A program made the translations under genes and the position numbers. A stretch of DNA of 64,000 nucleotides from Pseudidiomarina tainanensis. GTDB taxonomy: Bacteria; Pseudomonadota; Gammaproteobacteria; Enterobacterales; Alteromonadaceae. Within the stretch, counting starts at the first letter, position 1. The number at the start of each line of letters is the position of its first letter. The notes beneath the pieces were generated by a model. That model was not told the origin of the DNA, did not search any database, and saw only the letters and a list, made by a program, of their open reading frames with translations. The stretch lies in the NCBI RefSeq assembly GCF_004214835.1, contig NZ_PIQJ01000003.1:1-64000 (forward strand), read 5' to 3'. Positions 8,634-18,383 of this stretch are shown piece by piece.

Positions 8634-9977
8634 ATGCATATTCATATTCTTGGAATCTGTGGCACCTTTATGGGTGGTATTGCTGCACTGGCGAAGCAAC
8701 TTGGACATAAAGTGACAGGTAGTGATGCTCAAGTGTACCCGCCAATGAGCGACCAATTGCGTCAACTTGGTATCGAACTGATTGAGGGCTACGAGCCGAG
8801 CCAGTTGGAACCGCGTCCTGATTTAGTGATTATCGGTAATGCACTGAGTCGTGGCAATCCGGCGGTCGAGGCCGTGTTAAATCAACGTATTCCCTACACA
8901 TCTGGCGCACAGTGGCTTCACGATGCGTTACTGCAACACAAATGGGTGCTGGCGGTAGCTGGTACCCATGGTAAAACCACGACTTCTAGCATGTTGACTT
9001 GGTTGCTCGAGTACGCTGGTTTGAAACCTGGCTTTTTAGTCGGTGGCGTATTGGCGAACTTTCAGCAATCAGCGCGTTTGGGTGAGAGCGACTTTTTTGT
9101 CATTGAAGCAGACGAATATGATACGGCGTTTTTTGATAAGCGCTCGAAATTCGTTCATTACTGTCCAAGCACGTTGGTGCTGAATAACCTTGAATATGAC
9201 CATGCCGATATTTTTCCTGATTTAGCGGCCATTCAGCGGCAGTTTCACCATTTGATACGAGTGGTGCCAAGCTATGGACGAATCTTTTATCCAGAACATG
9301 AACAAGCGTTGTGTGAAGTACTAGCGCAAGGTTGCTGGAGTGAAAAAGTCACAATTGGTAAGGATGGAGAGTGGGTTGCTCAGCTCGTTCAAGCGGATGG
9401 TAGTGCCTTCGAGGTTTTCTACCGTGGCGAAAAACAAGCGACTGTGGAGTGGTCTTTAATCGGTCAACACAACGTATATAACGGTCTGATGGCAATCGCA
9501 GCCGCGCATCATGTTGGGGTGCCAGTTACGGTGAGTGCGGAAGCCTTTACGCAGTATAAAAATACCAAGCGTCGGCTCGAATTGCTCGGCGAGGTAGCAG
9601 GCATTAAAGTTTATGATGACTTTGCCCATCACCCGACGGCAATCACCACAACATTGGCCGGTATGCGCAAGAATGTTGGTGATGCGCGTATCATTGCCGT
9701 GCTAGAGCCGCGCTCGAATACTATGAAGCTTGGCACCATGGCTGATGCGCTAGACGGTGCATTAGCTGATGCGAATGAAATTTTTATGCTGCAACCAGAC
9801 AAGGTACAATGGTTGGTTTCTGAGAAAGTACCGCGCGCTCAGGTTGGCAATTCGGTCGAACAGTTAGTCGAGATGATAAGTAATCAAGTTCGTGCTGGTG
9901 ACCATATCGTGATCATGAGTAATGGCGGTTTTGAGAATATTCATCAACGATTGTTGGCCAGCTTAAAAGCGTCGTAA
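8634..9977 (+). CDS. mpl: UDP-MurNAc tripeptide ligase, Mpl
   Basis: Recycling ligase of 447 residues that joins the murein tripeptide L-Ala-gamma-D-Glu-meso-DAP to UDP-MurNAc in the cytoplasm. It has a Mur-ligase P-loop AGTHGKTTT, the IEADEYDTAFFDKRSKF segment and the C-terminal YDDFAHHPTAI and EPRSNTMK motifs. ATG at 8634 gives MHIHILGICGTFMGG, which lines up with E. coli Mpl; GTG at 8625 is an in-frame alternative. It pairs functionally with anmK, amgK and murU elsewhere in the window. Confidence 0.96.
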   Translation: MHIHILGICGTFMGGIAALAKQLGHKVTGSDAQVYPPMSDQLRQLGIELIEGYEPSQLEPRPDLVIIGNALSRGNPAVEAVLNQRIPYTSGAQWLHDALLQHKWVLAVAGTHGKTTTSSMLTWLLEYAGLKPGFLVGGVLANFQQSARLGESDFFVIEADEYDTAFFDKRSKFVHYCPSTLVLNNLEYDHADIFPDLAAIQRQFHHLIRVVPSYGRIFYPEHEQALCEVLAQGCWSEKVTIGKDGEWVAQLVQADGSAFEVFYRGEKQATVEWSLIGQHNVYNGLMAIAAAHHVGVPVTVSAEAFTQYKNTKRRLELLGEVAGIKVYDDFAHHPTAITTTLAGMRKNVGDARIIAVLEPRSNTMKLGTMADALDGALADANEIFMLQPDKVQWLVSEKVPRAQVGNSVEQLVEMISNQVRAGDHIVIMSNGGFENIHQRLLASLKAS

Positions 9978-10001
9978 CCAATGAACTGATAAGGACAAAG
10001 C

Positions 10002-10622
10002 ATGACTCGGTCAAGCGTTACTGTAGCCATCACTGGTGCGTCCGGCGCGCCATACGCTGTGCGCTTATTGGAATGTTTGTTAGCACAACAGCAACACGTT
10101 CATGTACTGATGTCGAGTGCGGCACGAGTGGTATTTGCAACAGAGTTAGATTGGCAACTACCAGCATCGCCGCAAGGCATGAGTGAAGCATTACAACAGC
10201 ACTTTGGTGTGGGCGCAGAACAATTGCGTGTCTACGGTAAAGAGGAATGGTTTTCGCCGGTGGCTTCGGGCTCTGCGGCACCAAAGAAAATGGTTGTCTG
10301 CCCATGTTCAACCGGTACGTTATCAGCCATTGCCCATGGTAGCAGTGATAATCTTATTGAACGGGCTGCCGATGTCGTAATGAAGGAACGCGGGCAACTT
10401 ATTTTGCTACCGCGCGAAATGCCCCTTTCAGCCATTCATCTCGAGAATATGCACAAGCTCGCGCTTTTGGGTGTCACGATTATGCCAGCAGCCCCTGGTT
10501 TTTATCACAAACCGGAGTCCATCGACGACTTGGTCGATTTCGTGGTGGCACGCATCTTAGATCATCTCGGCTTAGAGCAAACACTACAACCACGCTGGGG
10601 ATACGGCGAGGAGTCAAAATAA
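10002..10622 (+). CDS. ubiX: Flavin prenyltransferase UbiX
   Basis: This 206-residue enzyme makes prenylated FMN, the cofactor of the UbiD decarboxylase in ubiquinone synthesis. It opens with [15 protein letters not shown] (the FMN-binding start) and contains [45 protein letters not shown] and the closing [11 protein letters not shown] motifs typical of the family. AAGGAC before the ATG supports the start. It lies 24 bases after mpl and 3 bases before the ABC ATPase gene, so the genes probably share a transcript. Confidence 0.96.
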   Translation: MTRSSVTVAITGASGAPYAVRLLECLLAQQQHVHVLMSSAARVVFATELDWQLPASPQGMSEALQQHFGVGAEQLRVYGKEEWFSPVASGSAAPKKMVVCPCSTGTLSAIAHGSSDNLIERAADVVMKERGQLILLPREMPLSAIHLENMHKLALLGVTIMPAAPGFYHKPESIDDLVDFVVARILDHLGLEQTLQPRWGYGEESK

Positions 10623-10625
10623 TTT

Positions 10626-11573
10626 ATGAAAGCACTATCTATTCGTGGATTAAAGAAAACCTACAAAGGCGGACATGTTGCCTTGAAGGGTATCGATTTA
10701 GATGTTGAAGAAGGCGATTTTTTCGCGCTACTGGGCCCTAACGGTGCTGGCAAATCAACCACTATCGGTATTATTTCGTCGTTGGTGAATAAAACCGAAG
10801 GACAAGTGAATGTCTTTGGTTTTGATCTCGACACGCAACTGAGCGATCTGAAACGCCAAATTGGTCTTGTTCCGCAAGAGTTTAATTTCAACCAATTTGA
10901 AACGGTACAACAGATTGTGGTGAATCAGGCTGGCTACTACGGCGTGCCGCGTGAAGTCGCAAAACAACGTTCAGAAAAATATCTGAAGCAATTGAGTTTG
11001 TGGGACAAGCGCAACAGCCCTGCGCGTATGCTGTCTGGCGGTATGAAACGTCGCTTAATGATTGCACGTGCGTTATTGCATGAACCCAAACTATTGATTT
11101 TGGATGAGCCAACAGCAGGCGTCGATATCGAATTGCGACGTAGCATGTGGGATTACCTTGAAGCGATTAACAAACAAGGTATTACGATCATTTTAACCAC
11201 ACATTATCTAGAAGAAGCAGAAACCTTATGTCGCAATATTGCGATTATTGACCAAGGCACCATTATCGAAAACACCTCAATAAAGCGCTTGTTGGCGACC
11301 CTGAATATGGAAACTTTTGTATTCGACCTAGCGCCAAATGACGTTGATGATGTCGCGCAATCTCTGCAGCTAGAAGGCTTTAATTGGCGTGCTGTTGATG
11401 GCCACACGATTGAAGTGGACGTTGAAAAGAGCCAAGGGCTTAACCGCGTTTTTGAGCAACTTAGCCAACAGAAAATCACTGTATTATCAATGCGGAATAA
11501 AGCAAATCGCTTAGAGGAATTGTTTGTGAATTTAGTCGAAAAGGGCCGTCAGCCAGCGGCTGCGGGAGCGTAA
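10626..11573 (+). CDS. yadG: ABC transporter ATP-binding protein, YadG-like
   Basis: This 315-residue ATPase should pair with the YadH-like permease one base downstream. Walker A is GPNGAGKST, the signature LSGGMKRRLMIARAL, Walker B LLILDEPTAGVD, and the switch His sits in TTHYLEEAE. A C-terminal extension of about 90 residues follows the ATPase domain, as in drug- or polysaccharide-type (NodI/CcmA-like) ABC-2 ATPases. In E. coli yadG-yadH also sits just before the panD-panC-panB cluster. The substrate is not established. Confidence 0.93.
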   Translation: MKALSIRGLKKTYKGGHVALKGIDLDVEEGDFFALLGPNGAGKSTTIGIISSLVNKTEGQVNVFGFDLDTQLSDLKRQIGLVPQEFNFNQFETVQQIVVNQAGYYGVPREVAKQRSEKYLKQLSLWDKRNSPARMLSGGMKRRLMIARALLHEPKLLILDEPTAGVDIELRRSMWDYLEAINKQGITIILTTHYLEEAETLCRNIAIIDQGTIIENTSIKRLLATLNMETFVFDLAPNDVDDVAQSLQLEGFNWRAVDGHTIEVDVEKSQGLNRVFEQLSQQKITVLSMRNKANRLEELFVNLVEKGRQPAAAGA

Positions 11574-11574
11574 T

Positions 11575-12351
11575 ATGACATCTTCTATCAGTTACATTGC
11601 ACTCAAAACCATTTGGATTAAAGAATGCACCCGGTTTTTGCGTATTTGGGTTCAAACCCTGGTACCGCCGGCCATTACAATGACCCTATACTTTGTGATT
11701 TTCGGTAGCATTGTTGGTGAGCGTATTGGCGAGATGGGCGGACGTCCGTACATGGAATTTATTGTGCCAGGATTAATCATGATGTCGGTGATTACCAACT
11801 CCTATTCAAACGTTGCCTCGTCGTTTTTTAGCGCGAAATTTCAACGCAATATTGAAGAGATGCTTGTAGCACCAGTATCTCCAGCCGTCATTATTGGTGG
11901 TTATGTTGGTGGTGGCCTAGCGCGAGCGCTGATTGTCGCGGTGATTGTTACCTGCGTGTCGTTTTTGTTTGTCGATAACGTCAGTATTCATAATCTATTG
12001 ATTTTAGTTTTGACCGTGATTTTGACCTCGACCTTATTCTCTCTTGGCGGTCTGATTAACGCGGTACACGCAAAAACATTTGACGATATATCGATTGTGC
12101 CAACTTTCGTATTAACGCCACTGACTTACTTAGGCGGTGTATTTTTCAGTATTCAATTGTTGCCAGGAATTTGGCAGACGGTAGCGCAAGCAAATCCAGT
12201 GTTATACATGGTGAATGCATTCCGTTACGGCTTTCTTGGCGTTTCTGATGTGAACGTCGCGGTTGCGTTGACCGTTATTATCGGCTTTAACGTCGTGCTA
12301 TTTGTTACCGCTTATACCTTATTGAAGCGCGGCGCAGGAATTCGTTCGTGA
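11575..12351 (+). CDS. yadH: ABC-2 type permease, YadH-like
   Basis: This is a 258-residue inner-membrane protein with about six membrane segments and the ABC-2 family pattern: MEFIVPGLIMMSVITNSYSN, NIEEMLVAPVSP and the C-terminal TPLTYLGGVFFSI...LPGIWQTVAQANPVLYMVNAFRYGFLG. The start lies one base after the yadG-like stop, and the end overlaps the next gene by 4 bp (GTGA). It forms an exporter with the preceding ATPase; the cargo is unknown. Confidence 0.93.
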   Translation: MTSSISYIALKTIWIKECTRFLRIWVQTLVPPAITMTLYFVIFGSIVGERIGEMGGRPYMEFIVPGLIMMSVITNSYSNVASSFFSAKFQRNIEEMLVAPVSPAVIIGGYVGGGLARALIVAVIVTCVSFLFVDNVSIHNLLILVLTVILTSTLFSLGGLINAVHAKTFDDISIVPTFVLTPLTYLGGVFFSIQLLPGIWQTVAQANPVLYMVNAFRYGFLGVSDVNVAVALTVIIGFNVVLFVTAYTLLKRGAGIRS

Positions 12352-13052
12352 ATCAGGAATCAAGAGCAGTTACCACGAATCAGCATGGCAACCACGATGA
12401 CTTGGTTGCTGTTGTCATGCGCCATTTGCGCTCGCCGTTTCGTAAGCCAATCCAAGAACATAATCGCGAAGCATTTGCGCAAGTGCAAAAGCTAGTCGCT
12501 GATTGGCAAGGGCCGATTATCTTAGATTCGTGTTGTGGTGTTGGCGAGAGCACCGCATATATCGCCGAGCAAAATCCGAACGCATTAGTGATTGGTGTTG
12601 ATAAGTCAGCGCATCGACTTGGTCGTCACGCCCATTATCAAAATGCCGAAGCCGGCCAGCGATACATACTAGTGCGTGCTGATTTACATGACTTTTGGCG
12701 CTTAGCCGTTGAGGCGCATTGGCAATTGGATCAGCACTATATTTTATATCCGAACCCATGGCCAAAAGCCGCCCACCTCGGCCGTCGTTGGCATGGCAGT
12801 CCTGTTTGGCCTTATGTGTTAGGTCTGGGAGGGCGTTTGGTTATGCGATCAAATTGGGTGACTTATTTGACGGAAGTTGCTAGCAGCTTGGCATTGGTCA
12901 ATTGCAGCGCTTCAATATCGCCACTACTGGCTCGGCATGAACCAATCACGCCATTTGAGCGGAAATATCAACGTAGTGGTCAGCAACTATGGGAATTACA
13001 CGCGCAGTTGCCGGAAGATGGTCGATATTTTTCTGCAATCGAGGCAGAATAG
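12348..13052 (+). CDS. SAM-dependent methyltransferase, divergent TrmB-like
   Basis: This 234-residue protein has a class I methyltransferase fold: the SAM motif ILDSCCGVGEST at about residues 58-69, VIGVDKSAHRL as motif II, and a TrmB-like block LYPNPWPKAAHLGRRW at about 133-148. Canonical TrmB (tRNA m7G46 methyltransferase) has PDPWPKKRH there, so Asn136 replaces the usual Asp. The start is GTG, overlapping the yadH stop by 4 bp. A true TrmB is probably encoded elsewhere. Substrate unknown; a tRNA or other RNA guanine is plausible. A SAM-binding TrmB relative is likely, but its target is uncertain. Confidence 0.78.
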   Translation: MNQESRAVTTNQHGNHDDLVAVVMRHLRSPFRKPIQEHNREAFAQVQKLVADWQGPIILDSCCGVGESTAYIAEQNPNALVIGVDKSAHRLGRHAHYQNAEAGQRYILVRADLHDFWRLAVEAHWQLDQHYILYPNPWPKAAHLGRRWHGSPVWPYVLGLGGRLVMRSNWVTYLTEVASSLALVNCSASISPLLARHEPITPFERKYQRSGQQLWELHAQLPEDGRYFSAIEAE

Positions 13053-13103
13053 AGCGCCGCATTCTCTAGGAATCAAGGGCTCAGGAATCACAAGGAAATT
13101 TGT

Positions 13104-14765
13104 TTGAGCGACAACAATTTTGCAGAAGTAAGCCAAGAAGCGTTACTGAAAATATTTACTATTCCCGAAGCGCCAGACTCCACGCTTGGCAAAATCGAGA
13201 AGCACCTCTCAGAAAACCTTATGGGATTCTTGGGAGAGCATATTGTTGCCCGCGAAAAGCCGTTGCATGAAATTGAGCAGAATTTTAGCTCTAGCGAAAT
13301 CCCTGAAGAACCTCGATATGTATCCGATCATACCGAATTCTTATTAAATAACCTCGTTGCCCATTCGGTACACACGTCATCTCCGCGTTTTATCGGACAT
13401 ATGACGTCAGCTTTGCCATATTTTCTGTTGCCATTGGCAAAGCTTATGGTCGGGCTCAATCAAAACCTAGTTAAAATAGAAACCTCAAAAGCATTCACAC
13501 CACTTGAGCGCAACGTATTAGGTATGCTGCATCATTTGGTTTATCAGCAGAATGAGAGTTTCTATCAGCGCTGGATGCATAGTGCGCAGCACTCGCTAGG
13601 AGCGATGTGCTCTGGCGGAACCATTGCGAATATTACCGCGCTGTGGGTTGCTCGAAATCTAGCACTGCGCCCTGATGGCGATTTCGCTGGTATTGCAGCT
13701 GAAGGGCTCGCTGCCGGCTTGGCGCATTACGGGTACAAGCGCCTCACCATTATGGTGTCTGAGCGCGGTCACTACTCACTGGGTAAAGCTGCCGACGTAC
13801 TCGGGATTGGTCGGCGTAACTTAATTGCTGTGCCAACCGATGAGAATAATCGAATTCGTATCGATAAATTGCGTGAAGCTTGTGACAAAGTTGCCAATGA
13901 AGGTGGCCGAGTGCTTGCCATTATTGGCGTTGGTGGCACTACCGAAACGGGTCACATTGATCCTTTGAATGACCTTGCGGATGTGGCCGAGGAGATTGGT
14001 GCTCACTTTCATGTTGATGCCGCATGGGGTGGGGCAACCTTGCTATCGCACCGGCATCGTCAGTTACTGCGAGGCGTTGAGCGCGCTGATAGTGTTACGA
14101 TTGACGCGCATAAGCAAATGTATGTGCCCATGGGTGCTGGCATGGTGCTGTTTAAAGACCCGAGTATGGTGCGTGCAATTGAGCATCACGCCGAGTACGT
14201 GATCCGTCATGGCTCAAAAGACCTCGGTGCACACACAATGGAAGGCTCACGTCCCGGTATGGCGATGTTGGTCTACTCAGCGATGCATGTCATGGGGCGC
14301 CGTGGTTATGAGCTATTAATCGACCAAAGCATCGAAAAAGCACAAGAATTTGCCGAATTAATTAAACAGCAAGATGACTTTGAGTTAATTACTAAGCCAG
14401 AGCTTTGTTTGTTAACCTATCGCTTTGTGCCGACGAAAGTGAAGCCATTATTGAAACAGGCAAGCGCTGAGCAAATCCGCCGAATTATGCCGCATTTAAA
14501 TGCACTCACGCGATTTATACAGAAGCGTCAACGTGAAACCGGTCGCTCATTTGTATCGCGGACAAAAATCACGCCAGCGCAATACCATCGCGAGCCGACA
14601 GTCGTATTCCGTGTCGTGTTAGCAAATCCGCTCACAACGAAAGAAATGCTCGAAGAAGTGCTCGAAGAGCAACGGGAGATTGCCGCGCAAGCGATGAGCT
14701 TACGCGGGGCGCTTTACACTGAGCTACGTGAGTTAGGATTGGTGCGTGAACCGCACGGTCGTTAA
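13104..14765 (+). CDS. panP: Pyridoxal-dependent aspartate 1-decarboxylase PanP
   Basis: This 553-residue group II PLP decarboxylase should convert L-aspartate to beta-alanine for pantothenate. HVDAAWGG at 303-310 holds the Asp that binds the PLP ring nitrogen, and Lys337 in DAHKQMY is the Schiff-base lysine. [10 protein letters not shown] and [13 protein letters not shown] are typical of the glutamate-decarboxylase-like fold. The start is TTG, six bases after AAGGAA at 13092-13097. It converges on panC, overlapping by 4 bp, and stands where E. coli has the unrelated pyruvoyl enzyme panD. I see no panD in the window. In Vibrio and relatives this family is known to replace PanD. Confidence 0.92.
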   Translation: MSDNNFAEVSQEALLKIFTIPEAPDSTLGKIEKHLSENLMGFLGEHIVAREKPLHEIEQNFSSSEIPEEPRYVSDHTEFLLNNLVAHSVHTSSPRFIGHMTSALPYFLLPLAKLMVGLNQNLVKIETSKAFTPLERNVLGMLHHLVYQQNESFYQRWMHSAQHSLGAMCSGGTIANITALWVARNLALRPDGDFAGIAAEGLAAGLAHYGYKRLTIMVSERGHYSLGKAADVLGIGRRNLIAVPTDENNRIRIDKLREACDKVANEGGRVLAIIGVGGTTETGHIDPLNDLADVAEEIGAHFHVDAAWGGATLLSHRHRQLLRGVERADSVTIDAHKQMYVPMGAGMVLFKDPSMVRAIEHHAEYVIRHGSKDLGAHTMEGSRPGMAMLVYSAMHVMGRRGYELLIDQSIEKAQEFAELIKQQDDFELITKPELCLLTYRFVPTKVKPLLKQASAEQIRRIMPHLNALTRFIQKRQRETGRSFVSRTKITPAQYHREPTVVFRVVLANPLTTKEMLEEVLEEQREIAAQAMSLRGALYTELRELGLVREPHGR

Positions 14766-15598
14766 CGATCGAACTGCAAATTATCAATTAGACGCGTTGT
14801 GCCAAGATAGGCCGCCACGAGCAATACGAGTTGGCGGTCGTTCTCCTGAAGCTGAGCTAAATTATCGCGACGTCGCAACTCGAGATAATCCATTCTAAAA
14901 CCTTTGCTTTTCAGATGTTCTTGAGCTTCTAATAAGGCTTGCTCAACTGCGGTACCAGATTGAATCGTGGCGGCCGTTTGTTGCAACGTTTGATAAATCA
15001 CAGGCGCTATATTGCGTTGTTCCGCCGACAAATAACCATTACGCGAACTCAAGGCAAGACCATCGTCAGCTCGCTCGGTTGGCATGCCAATAATATCTAC
15101 AGGCAAACTCAAATCTTGCGTCATCAAGCGAATCACTTGCAGTTGTTGGAAGTCTTTTTCGCCGAATACCGCCACATCTGGTTGCACCATATTAAATAGT
15201 TTTGCAACAACCGTAGCAACGCCACGAAAATGTCCAGGTCGGCTGGCGCCACACAAAATATCTGAAATCTCAGGAACTTCAATGAAGGTTTGTTGGGCTA
15301 AACCTCGCGGATACACATCGGCGACGGTCGGTGCAAATACCGCCGTGACTTTGCGCTCGGCAAGGGCAAGACAATCTGCGTCGAGCGTGCGTGGGTAGCT
15401 ATCGAGATCTTCATTGGCGCCAAATTGCATGGGGTTGACGAAAATACTCACCACAACATGATCGGCATGTTGCTTCGCTAAATCGACGAGCTTTAAGTGG
15501 CCTTCATGAAGGTTGCCCATTGTTGGCACCAGTGCCACGGTACCTTCCACTTGATTCCGCCAGCCGCGAAGCTCCTCAAGACTTTTCAATAGCTGCAT
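14762..15598 (-). CDS. panC: Pantothenate synthetase
   Basis: Enzyme of 278 residues that condenses pantoate with beta-alanine using ATP, the last step of vitamin B5 synthesis. It has the nucleotidyltransferase HIGH-like motif [12 protein letters not shown], the [21 protein letters not shown] block, [12 protein letters not shown] and [11 protein letters not shown] (KMSKS-like). It follows panB by 5 bases on the minus strand and meets panP tail to tail. Its substrate beta-alanine is the predicted product of PanP. Confidence 0.97.
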   Translation of the reverse strand: MQLLKSLEELRGWRNQVEGTVALVPTMGNLHEGHLKLVDLAKQHADHVVVSIFVNPMQFGANEDLDSYPRTLDADCLALAERKVTAVFAPTVADVYPRGLAQQTFIEVPEISDILCGASRPGHFRGVATVVAKLFNMVQPDVAVFGEKDFQQLQVIRLMTQDLSLPVDIIGMPTERADDGLALSSRNGYLSAEQRNIAPVIYQTLQQTAATIQSGTAVEQALLEAQEHLKSKGFRMDYLELRRRDNLAQLQENDRQLVLLVAAYLGTTRLIDNLQFDR

Positions 15599-15603
15599 AA
15601 TGA

Positions 15604-16398
15604 TTACTCGAAAGAATGCTCTGGGCCAGGGAAACTTCCGTCTTTGACTTGCTTAATGTAAAGCTCAGTTGCACTGGCTAAATCGCCAGCTTCGGCAAGA
15701 AAGTTCTTCACAAACTTAGGCAAGTAATCGCTGTTCATGCCAAACATATCGTGCATGACAAGAATCTGACCGTCGGTGTGAGGGCCGGCACCGATACCAA
15801 TCACTGGAATAGATAATTTTTCGCTAATCAGTTGTCCCAATTCGGTTGGCACACACTCAAGCACTAACATTTGGGCACCAGCCTGCTGCAAAGCAAGTGC
15901 TTGGCGAACTGTGTTTTCTGCTGCGCTTTGCTCACGACCTTGAATTTTATATCCACCGAGTACATTGACCGATTGTGGCAGCAAGCCCAAATGTGCACAA
16001 ACCGGCACACTGCGTTCTACCAGCATACGAATAGTTTCGAGTAACCAATCACCGCCTTCCAGTTTCACCATGTTGGCGCCAGCGCGCATGAGTTTTGCAG
16101 CCTCTTGGCAAGCCTGTTCTGGCGTGGCATAACTCATAAATGGCATGTCAGCCATCACAAAAGCATCCGGTGCGCCACGTCGCACGGCTTCGGTGTGATA
16201 GGCAACTTGTTCAACGGTAACCGGTAGCGTTGTCGCTTGCCCTTGAATGACGTTTCCTAGTGAATCGCCGACGAGCATGAAATCCATGCCACAATTTGCA
16301 AAGAGTTTCGCAAAAGATGCGTCGTAAGCGGTAATTGAGACGATTTTGTCTCCCGCAGCTTTCATTTTGGTTAATTTCGAAATCGTCATGCCCGCCAT
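15604..16398 (-). CDS. panB: 3-methyl-2-oxobutanoate hydroxymethyltransferase
   Basis: First committed enzyme of pantothenate synthesis (264 residues), which transfers a hydroxymethyl group from 5,10-methylene-THF to ketoisovalerate. The Mg2+ and substrate motifs [25 protein letters not shown] and [17 protein letters not shown] are intact, with [21 protein letters not shown] near the end. AGGAG six bases before the first ATG supports the start at 16398. It is the first gene of a panB-panC pair. Confidence 0.97.
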   Translation of the reverse strand: MAGMTISKLTKMKAAGDKIVSITAYDASFAKLFANCGMDFMLVGDSLGNVIQGQATTLPVTVEQVAYHTEAVRRGAPDAFVMADMPFMSYATPEQACQEAAKLMRAGANMVKLEGGDWLLETIRMLVERSVPVCAHLGLLPQSVNVLGGYKIQGREQSAAENTVRQALALQQAGAQMLVLECVPTELGQLISEKLSIPVIGIGAGPHTDGQILVMHDMFGMNSDYLPKFVKNFLAEAGDLASATELYIKQVKDGSFPGPEHSFE

Positions 16399-16437
16399 AG
16401 CGAACTCCTTGCGGCAACCTAGAGAGGGTCGATTGTA

Positions 16438-16917
16438 TCAGGTTATTTTTTTAAGGTCATGATGCGTCATGTCAATCAGTAGCGACGCAACACTTCGACC
16501 ATTAGGTAAGTTCAGTTCGGGTGCTAGTTCGGCTAGTGGAATGAGAACGAAATCACGTTCTGTCATACCCGGGTGCGGTACGCACAAGCGAGGTTCATTG
16601 ATGACCTGATCATCATACAGTAGCAGGTCGAGATCTAACGTACGTGGTCCCCAATGTCTTATGCGTTGGCGACCAAACTGGTTCTCGACAGTCTGCAGTA
16701 AATCAAGTAATTCAAGGGGCGCTAAGTCGGTCTCAGTACAGCACACCGCATTCACATAATCGGGCTGATCACTTGGGCCCATCGGCGTACTGGAATAGAG
16801 CGAACTGCTGCGTAAAAACTGTAATTGCGGCAGGCCACTTAAGTGCAAGATTGCGTCTTTAAGTGTCTGTACTGGATCGCCCAAGTTGGCTCCAAGCGCA
16901 ATGTATGCAGTCGCCAT
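16438..16917 (-). CDS. folK: 6-hydroxymethyl-7,8-dihydropterin pyrophosphokinase
   Basis: Folate pathway kinase of 159 residues that transfers pyrophosphate from ATP to hydroxymethyl-dihydropterin. The opening AYIALGANLGDP, the central YVNAVCCTETDL and the signature RIRHWGPRTLDLDLLLYDD are all family hallmarks. The ATG overlaps the pcnB stop codon by one base (TAATG), which suggests coupled translation. Confidence 0.96.
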   Translation of the reverse strand: MATAYIALGANLGDPVQTLKDAILHLSGLPQLQFLRSSSLYSSTPMGPSDQPDYVNAVCCTETDLAPLELLDLLQTVENQFGRQRIRHWGPRTLDLDLLLYDDQVINEPRLCVPHPGMTERDFVLIPLAELAPELNLPNGRSVASLLIDMTHHDLKKIT

Positions 16918-18341
16918 TACTCTGCTCTTTTGTTTGTTTTTGCGCGGCGACGACGGCCACCACGGCGACCGCGCTTCTTGCTTGGTCTGCTTTCATCGGC
17001 TGCCGCTGGTGCTGGACTAAACTCCGTATTTTCTTGCAGTTTCGTCCAGAACTGAGCGCGCTGCTGTAGCGGCTTTTGTTCAAGCGGCGTTGCAGTTTTC
17101 GCGCGTAACAATAAAAAGTCATAAGCGGCGCGGAATTTTGGATGCGTCAACAAACTATTGATGCGTTTCCCTTTAGCACGTTCCATGCGTTGCTGTAATT
17201 GCCAAATTTCTCGGGCTGGGATGCTGAAACGTTTTGGAATAGCAATGGTTTGCACTTGGCGTCCAATAACATCTGCAGCAGCTATGTTGAGCGCATCAAC
17301 AGGCGGTAAGCCACTCTCAACACTTAACTGCTCCATACGCGCTTGCAGTGGCCACCAAAGTAACGCGGCAAATAAATATGCTGGCGTAATCCGTTGTTCA
17401 TTGCGAACTCGTGTATCGGTATCCAAAAACGTTTGGCGAAGCATTTGATAAGGCGCTTCTGTTGGCGCGGTTAAGTAGGACTTTAACAACGGAAATAGTT
17501 GCTGGAATAAATGATAATCCACTAGCATTTCAAAGTTTGCCAAACCTTTACCGGCGGTAAATAACTTTAAGACTTCTTCAAACAATCGTGCCGGTGGAAT
17601 GTTTTGTAGCAGCGGCGCGAGTTCCCGAATAGGCTTGGCAACCGTATCATCGAGGCGCATGTTGAGCTTTGTGGCAAAGCGAATCGCTCGCAACATGCGT
17701 ACTGGGTCTTCACGATAACGCGTTGGTGCATCGCCGATCATGCGTAGCACGCCAGCTTCGATATCTTTCATGCCATCGGCAAAATCAACAATACTGAAAT
17801 CGGCAATGTTGTAATACAGGGCGTTAACCGTAAAGTCACGGCGTTGCGCATCTTCCTCGATAGTCCCGTAAACATTGTCGCGAAGGAGCATACCCTCATC
17901 ATCTTGTTTGGAAATTTTATCAGCGCGTTTGTTATCCACATCATTATCGGTGCCATCGTCGGTATTATCATGATGGCCACGAAATGTCGCGACTTCGATG
18001 ATTTCGCGACCGAAGACAACATGAGCCAAACGAAAACGACGGCCGACCAAGCGGCAATTACGAAATAGTTTACGGACTTGCTCAGGTGTCGCGTTGGTGG
18101 CGATATCAAAATCTTTGGGATGCAGGCCAAGAATCAAATCACGCACGCATCCGCCTACCAAATAAGCTTGGTATCCTGAGTTATGCAGTCGGTACAGCAC
18201 TTTCAGAGCCGGTTCTGAAATATCTTTGCGCGAAATCGGATGTTTATCGCGAGAAATAATTTTAGGTTTGGCGAGAATATTCTGCGGTAAATTTGCGTTG
18301 TCCGCAGAGCGCTTCAATGCGCGTTGAGCCAAAGCTTTCAT
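16917..18341 (-). CDS. pcnB: Poly(A) polymerase I
   Basis: This 474-residue enzyme adds 3' poly(A) tails to RNA and promotes decay. The nucleotidyltransferase core has LVGGCVRDLILGLHPKDFDI, followed by NATPEQVRKLFRNCRLVGRRFRLAHV and RREFT-like RRDFTVNALYY. A loop after the RGHH segment is enlarged by an Asp/Asn-rich stretch (about residues 130-150). The tail is strongly basic (GRRGGRRRRAK), as expected for RNA binding. The ribosome binding site for the ATG at 18341 is weak; a start slightly upstream or downstream is possible. Confidence 0.94.
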   Translation of the reverse strand: MKALAQRALKRSADNANLPQNILAKPKIISRDKHPISRKDISEPALKVLYRLHNSGYQAYLVGGCVRDLILGLHPKDFDIATNATPEQVRKLFRNCRLVGRRFRLAHVVFGREIIEVATFRGHHDNTDDGTDNDVDNKRADKISKQDDEGMLLRDNVYGTIEEDAQRRDFTVNALYYNIADFSIVDFADGMKDIEAGVLRMIGDAPTRYREDPVRMLRAIRFATKLNMRLDDTVAKPIRELAPLLQNIPPARLFEEVLKLFTAGKGLANFEMLVDYHLFQQLFPLLKSYLTAPTEAPYQMLRQTFLDTDTRVRNEQRITPAYLFAALLWWPLQARMEQLSVESGLPPVDALNIAAADVIGRQVQTIAIPKRFSIPAREIWQLQQRMERAKGKRINSLLTHPKFRAAYDFLLLRAKTATPLEQKPLQQRAQFWTKLQENTEFSPAPAAADESRPSKKRGRRGGRRRRAKTNKRAE

Positions 18342-18383
18342 GCGTTTGATAATAAGAGGTTCTCCAGCTAATGTCGCAAACGG

